DNA from: Clostridiales bacterium UBA1248
GTDB lineage: Bacteria; Bacillota; Clostridia; Oscillospirales; CAG-272
NCBI GenBank assembly: GCA_002308615.1
Contig: DBWC01000019.1
Span: forward strand, 1-13,359
Direction: 5' to 3'
Length of the DNA stretch: 13,359 nt
Shown: one piece after another, positions 13,301 through 13,359 of the stretch
How the letters are laid out: each line of letters opens with the position of its first letter
How positions within the stretch are numbered: the first letter of the stretch is position 1
The notes under the pieces: generated by a model
Told to the model about the DNA's origin: nothing
Databases searched by the model: none
Seen by the model: the letters and a program-made list of their open reading frames with translations, nothing else
Translations under genes and position numbers: made by a program

Positions 13301-13359
13301 CGTAGAGATCGCGGAGATCACGTCTTCTTCTTCGGATGACGGAGACGACGGAGACGAGC
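10305..13359 (+). CDS. dnaE: DNA polymerase III alpha subunit, 3' end beyond window
   Basis: Catalytic subunit of the replicative DNA polymerase III (C family). It is open for 1018 codons to the window edge, out of about 1150-1200 usual. It begins with TTG at 10305, overlapping the whiA stop as TTGA. The first residues, S-F-V-H-L-H-V-H-S-E-Y-S-L-L-D-G, are the standard DnaE N-terminus and fix the start. The PHP domain keeps its metal-binding histidines (H5, H7, H9, and later T-D-H-G and N-D-A-H-Y), so it may be an active proofreading-type domain. G-P-G-R-G-S is at 361-366. The polymerase aspartates are D403 and D405 in P-D-F-D-V-D and D574 in K-F-D-I-L-G. F-N-K-S-H-A-A-S-Y-A and the helix-hairpin-helix region (K-V-L-P-P-D-I-N) follow. 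A GGGGG run (10292-10296) is the only ribosome-site candidate. The last visible residues are an acidic Ser/Asp/Gly run before the OB-fold region. Confidence 0.96.
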   Translation, partial: MSFVHLHVHSEYSLLDGACRVKDIPKAVKALGQDSVAITDHGAMFGAAEFYLACKEEGIKPIIGCEVYVAPETRFDKKRDNAYNHMILLCKNETGYKNLIYLVSKAYTEGFYVKPRIDNELLSAHAEGLICLSGCIAGYIPQMLLRGNYERAKEYALWLYKLFGKDGFYLELQDHGSEEEELVLKELIKLSEDTGIPTVATNDAHYIAKRDADKQAILLCIQTKSVISDGRPIGFDTDEFYLKSEAEMQRIFGKNSEAVSNTQKIADMCSFEFDFSKLHLPKYAPPDGQPAKDYLRKLTFDGIKRRLEDKTLVYTEQFTEKDYLDRVLYELSIIDKMGFNEYYLIVEDYVAYAKSHGITTGPGRGSGAGSIVAFLIGITDVDSIRYGLMFERFLNPERKGMPDFDVDFSDTDRHKVIEYITEKYGRDRVSQIVTFGTLAARAAVRDVGRAMGMPVSDVDPVAKLIPYRVKKITEGEDGEAEENFVKVESVADVLEAPEGAELKERYDNEPKVRLLIDNAMSVEGIPRNVSTHAAGVIITEKPVFEYVPLALSGDVTVTQYDKDMSEKVGLVKFDILGISYLSIIAETEKQIREYEPDFDVSKAPLDDKATYDMICIGDTGGVFQLEKAGMRRVLTQLKPSCFDDIIAVIALYRPGPMKNIPAFIENRHDPRLISYLSDKLKPILDVTYGVIVYQEQVLQIFRDVAGYSFGRADVVRRLMKKSDAEKMKQQRDIFINGEEENGNITVPGAVRLGMDAGDADELFSQLESFSGYAFNKSHAASYAFLTYRTAYLKCHYFAEYMSALLTSVLGKSLDKTAEYINECAKHGVKVLPPDINESGVYYHVVNQSGKKNIRFGLLAVKNVGGNFVPMIIKERENRKFLSLPDFIRRMAPYDCNRKQVEALIKCGAFDCFGVHRSQMLAVYGELVDREQAAAKKSVSGQMDMFSMSGGEELSGDAVYPDIEEFSFGDLLALEKESTGYYFSGHILDGYKKHCAALSPVEIAEITSSSSDDGDDGDE

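Noticed and set aside
1..13359. A new defence, biosynthetic or mobile system
   Set aside because: No recombinase, transposase, CRISPR repeat, restriction enzyme, toxin pair or biosynthetic enzyme set is present. The genes are conserved housekeeping, envelope and sporulation genes plus a few unknowns without a shared theme.

Overview
The window reads as chromosomal DNA of an uncultured, endospore-forming member of the Clostridia (Bacillota), probably a Ruminococcaceae/Oscillospiraceae-like gut lineage. The grounds are spoIVA (found only in endospore formers), whiA followed by dnaE, the Clostridia-type degenerate HPr-like protein, strong AGGAGG-type ribosome sites, near-consensus sigma-A promoters, and heavy use of ATA (Ile) and AGA/AGG (Arg) codons at moderate GC. 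I see no rRNA, tRNA, CRISPR array, prophage or insertion sequence. The assignment below class level is inference.

Layout. Bases 1-135 hold a GC-rich palindrome (perhaps the edge of an interspersed repeat), an AT-rich stretch and a near-perfect promoter. A plus-strand pair follows: a GNAT acetyltransferase (136-576) and a two-helix membrane protein with a PH-like tail (578-1147). Two hairpins (1151-1234) separate them from a convergent block of minus-strand genes: a small P-loop protein (1241-1657), glucose-6-phosphate isomerase (1758-3098), a secreted D,D-carboxypeptidase (3168-4316), an HPr-like protein without the phosphorylatable histidine (4384-4611) and a large lipoprotein of unknown function (4714-6672). 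Most of these have their own sigma-A-like promoter, so the block looks like single genes rather than one operon. From 6822 the plus strand carries spoIVA (6822-8300), then an overlapping cluster murB-whiA-dnaE (8465 to beyond the window end).

How the genes relate. MurB (peptidoglycan precursor synthesis), the D,D-carboxypeptidase (peptidoglycan trimming), WhiA (division/sporulation-linked DNA-binding protein), SpoIVA (spore coat base) and DnaE (replication) form a cell-envelope, division and replication neighbourhood. Pgi and the HPr-like protein add central carbon metabolism and possibly its regulation. murB-whiA-dnaE are translationally coupled (1-nt and 4-nt overlaps). The rapZ and yvcK genes often found between murB and whiA in Firmicutes are absent here.

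The most unexpected structure is a perfect 14-bp inverted repeat (4303-4316 / 4353-4366). One arm is exactly the start codon and first codons of the carboxypeptidase gene, and its ribosome site lies in the 36-nt loop. It could be a start-codon-masking hairpin, a terminator for the upstream HPr-like gene, or a small invertible element. A second, weaker inverted repeat brackets the -10 and start region of the murB promoter. I found no clear new multi-gene system; the window is mostly conserved core genes with two regulatory structures worth testing.
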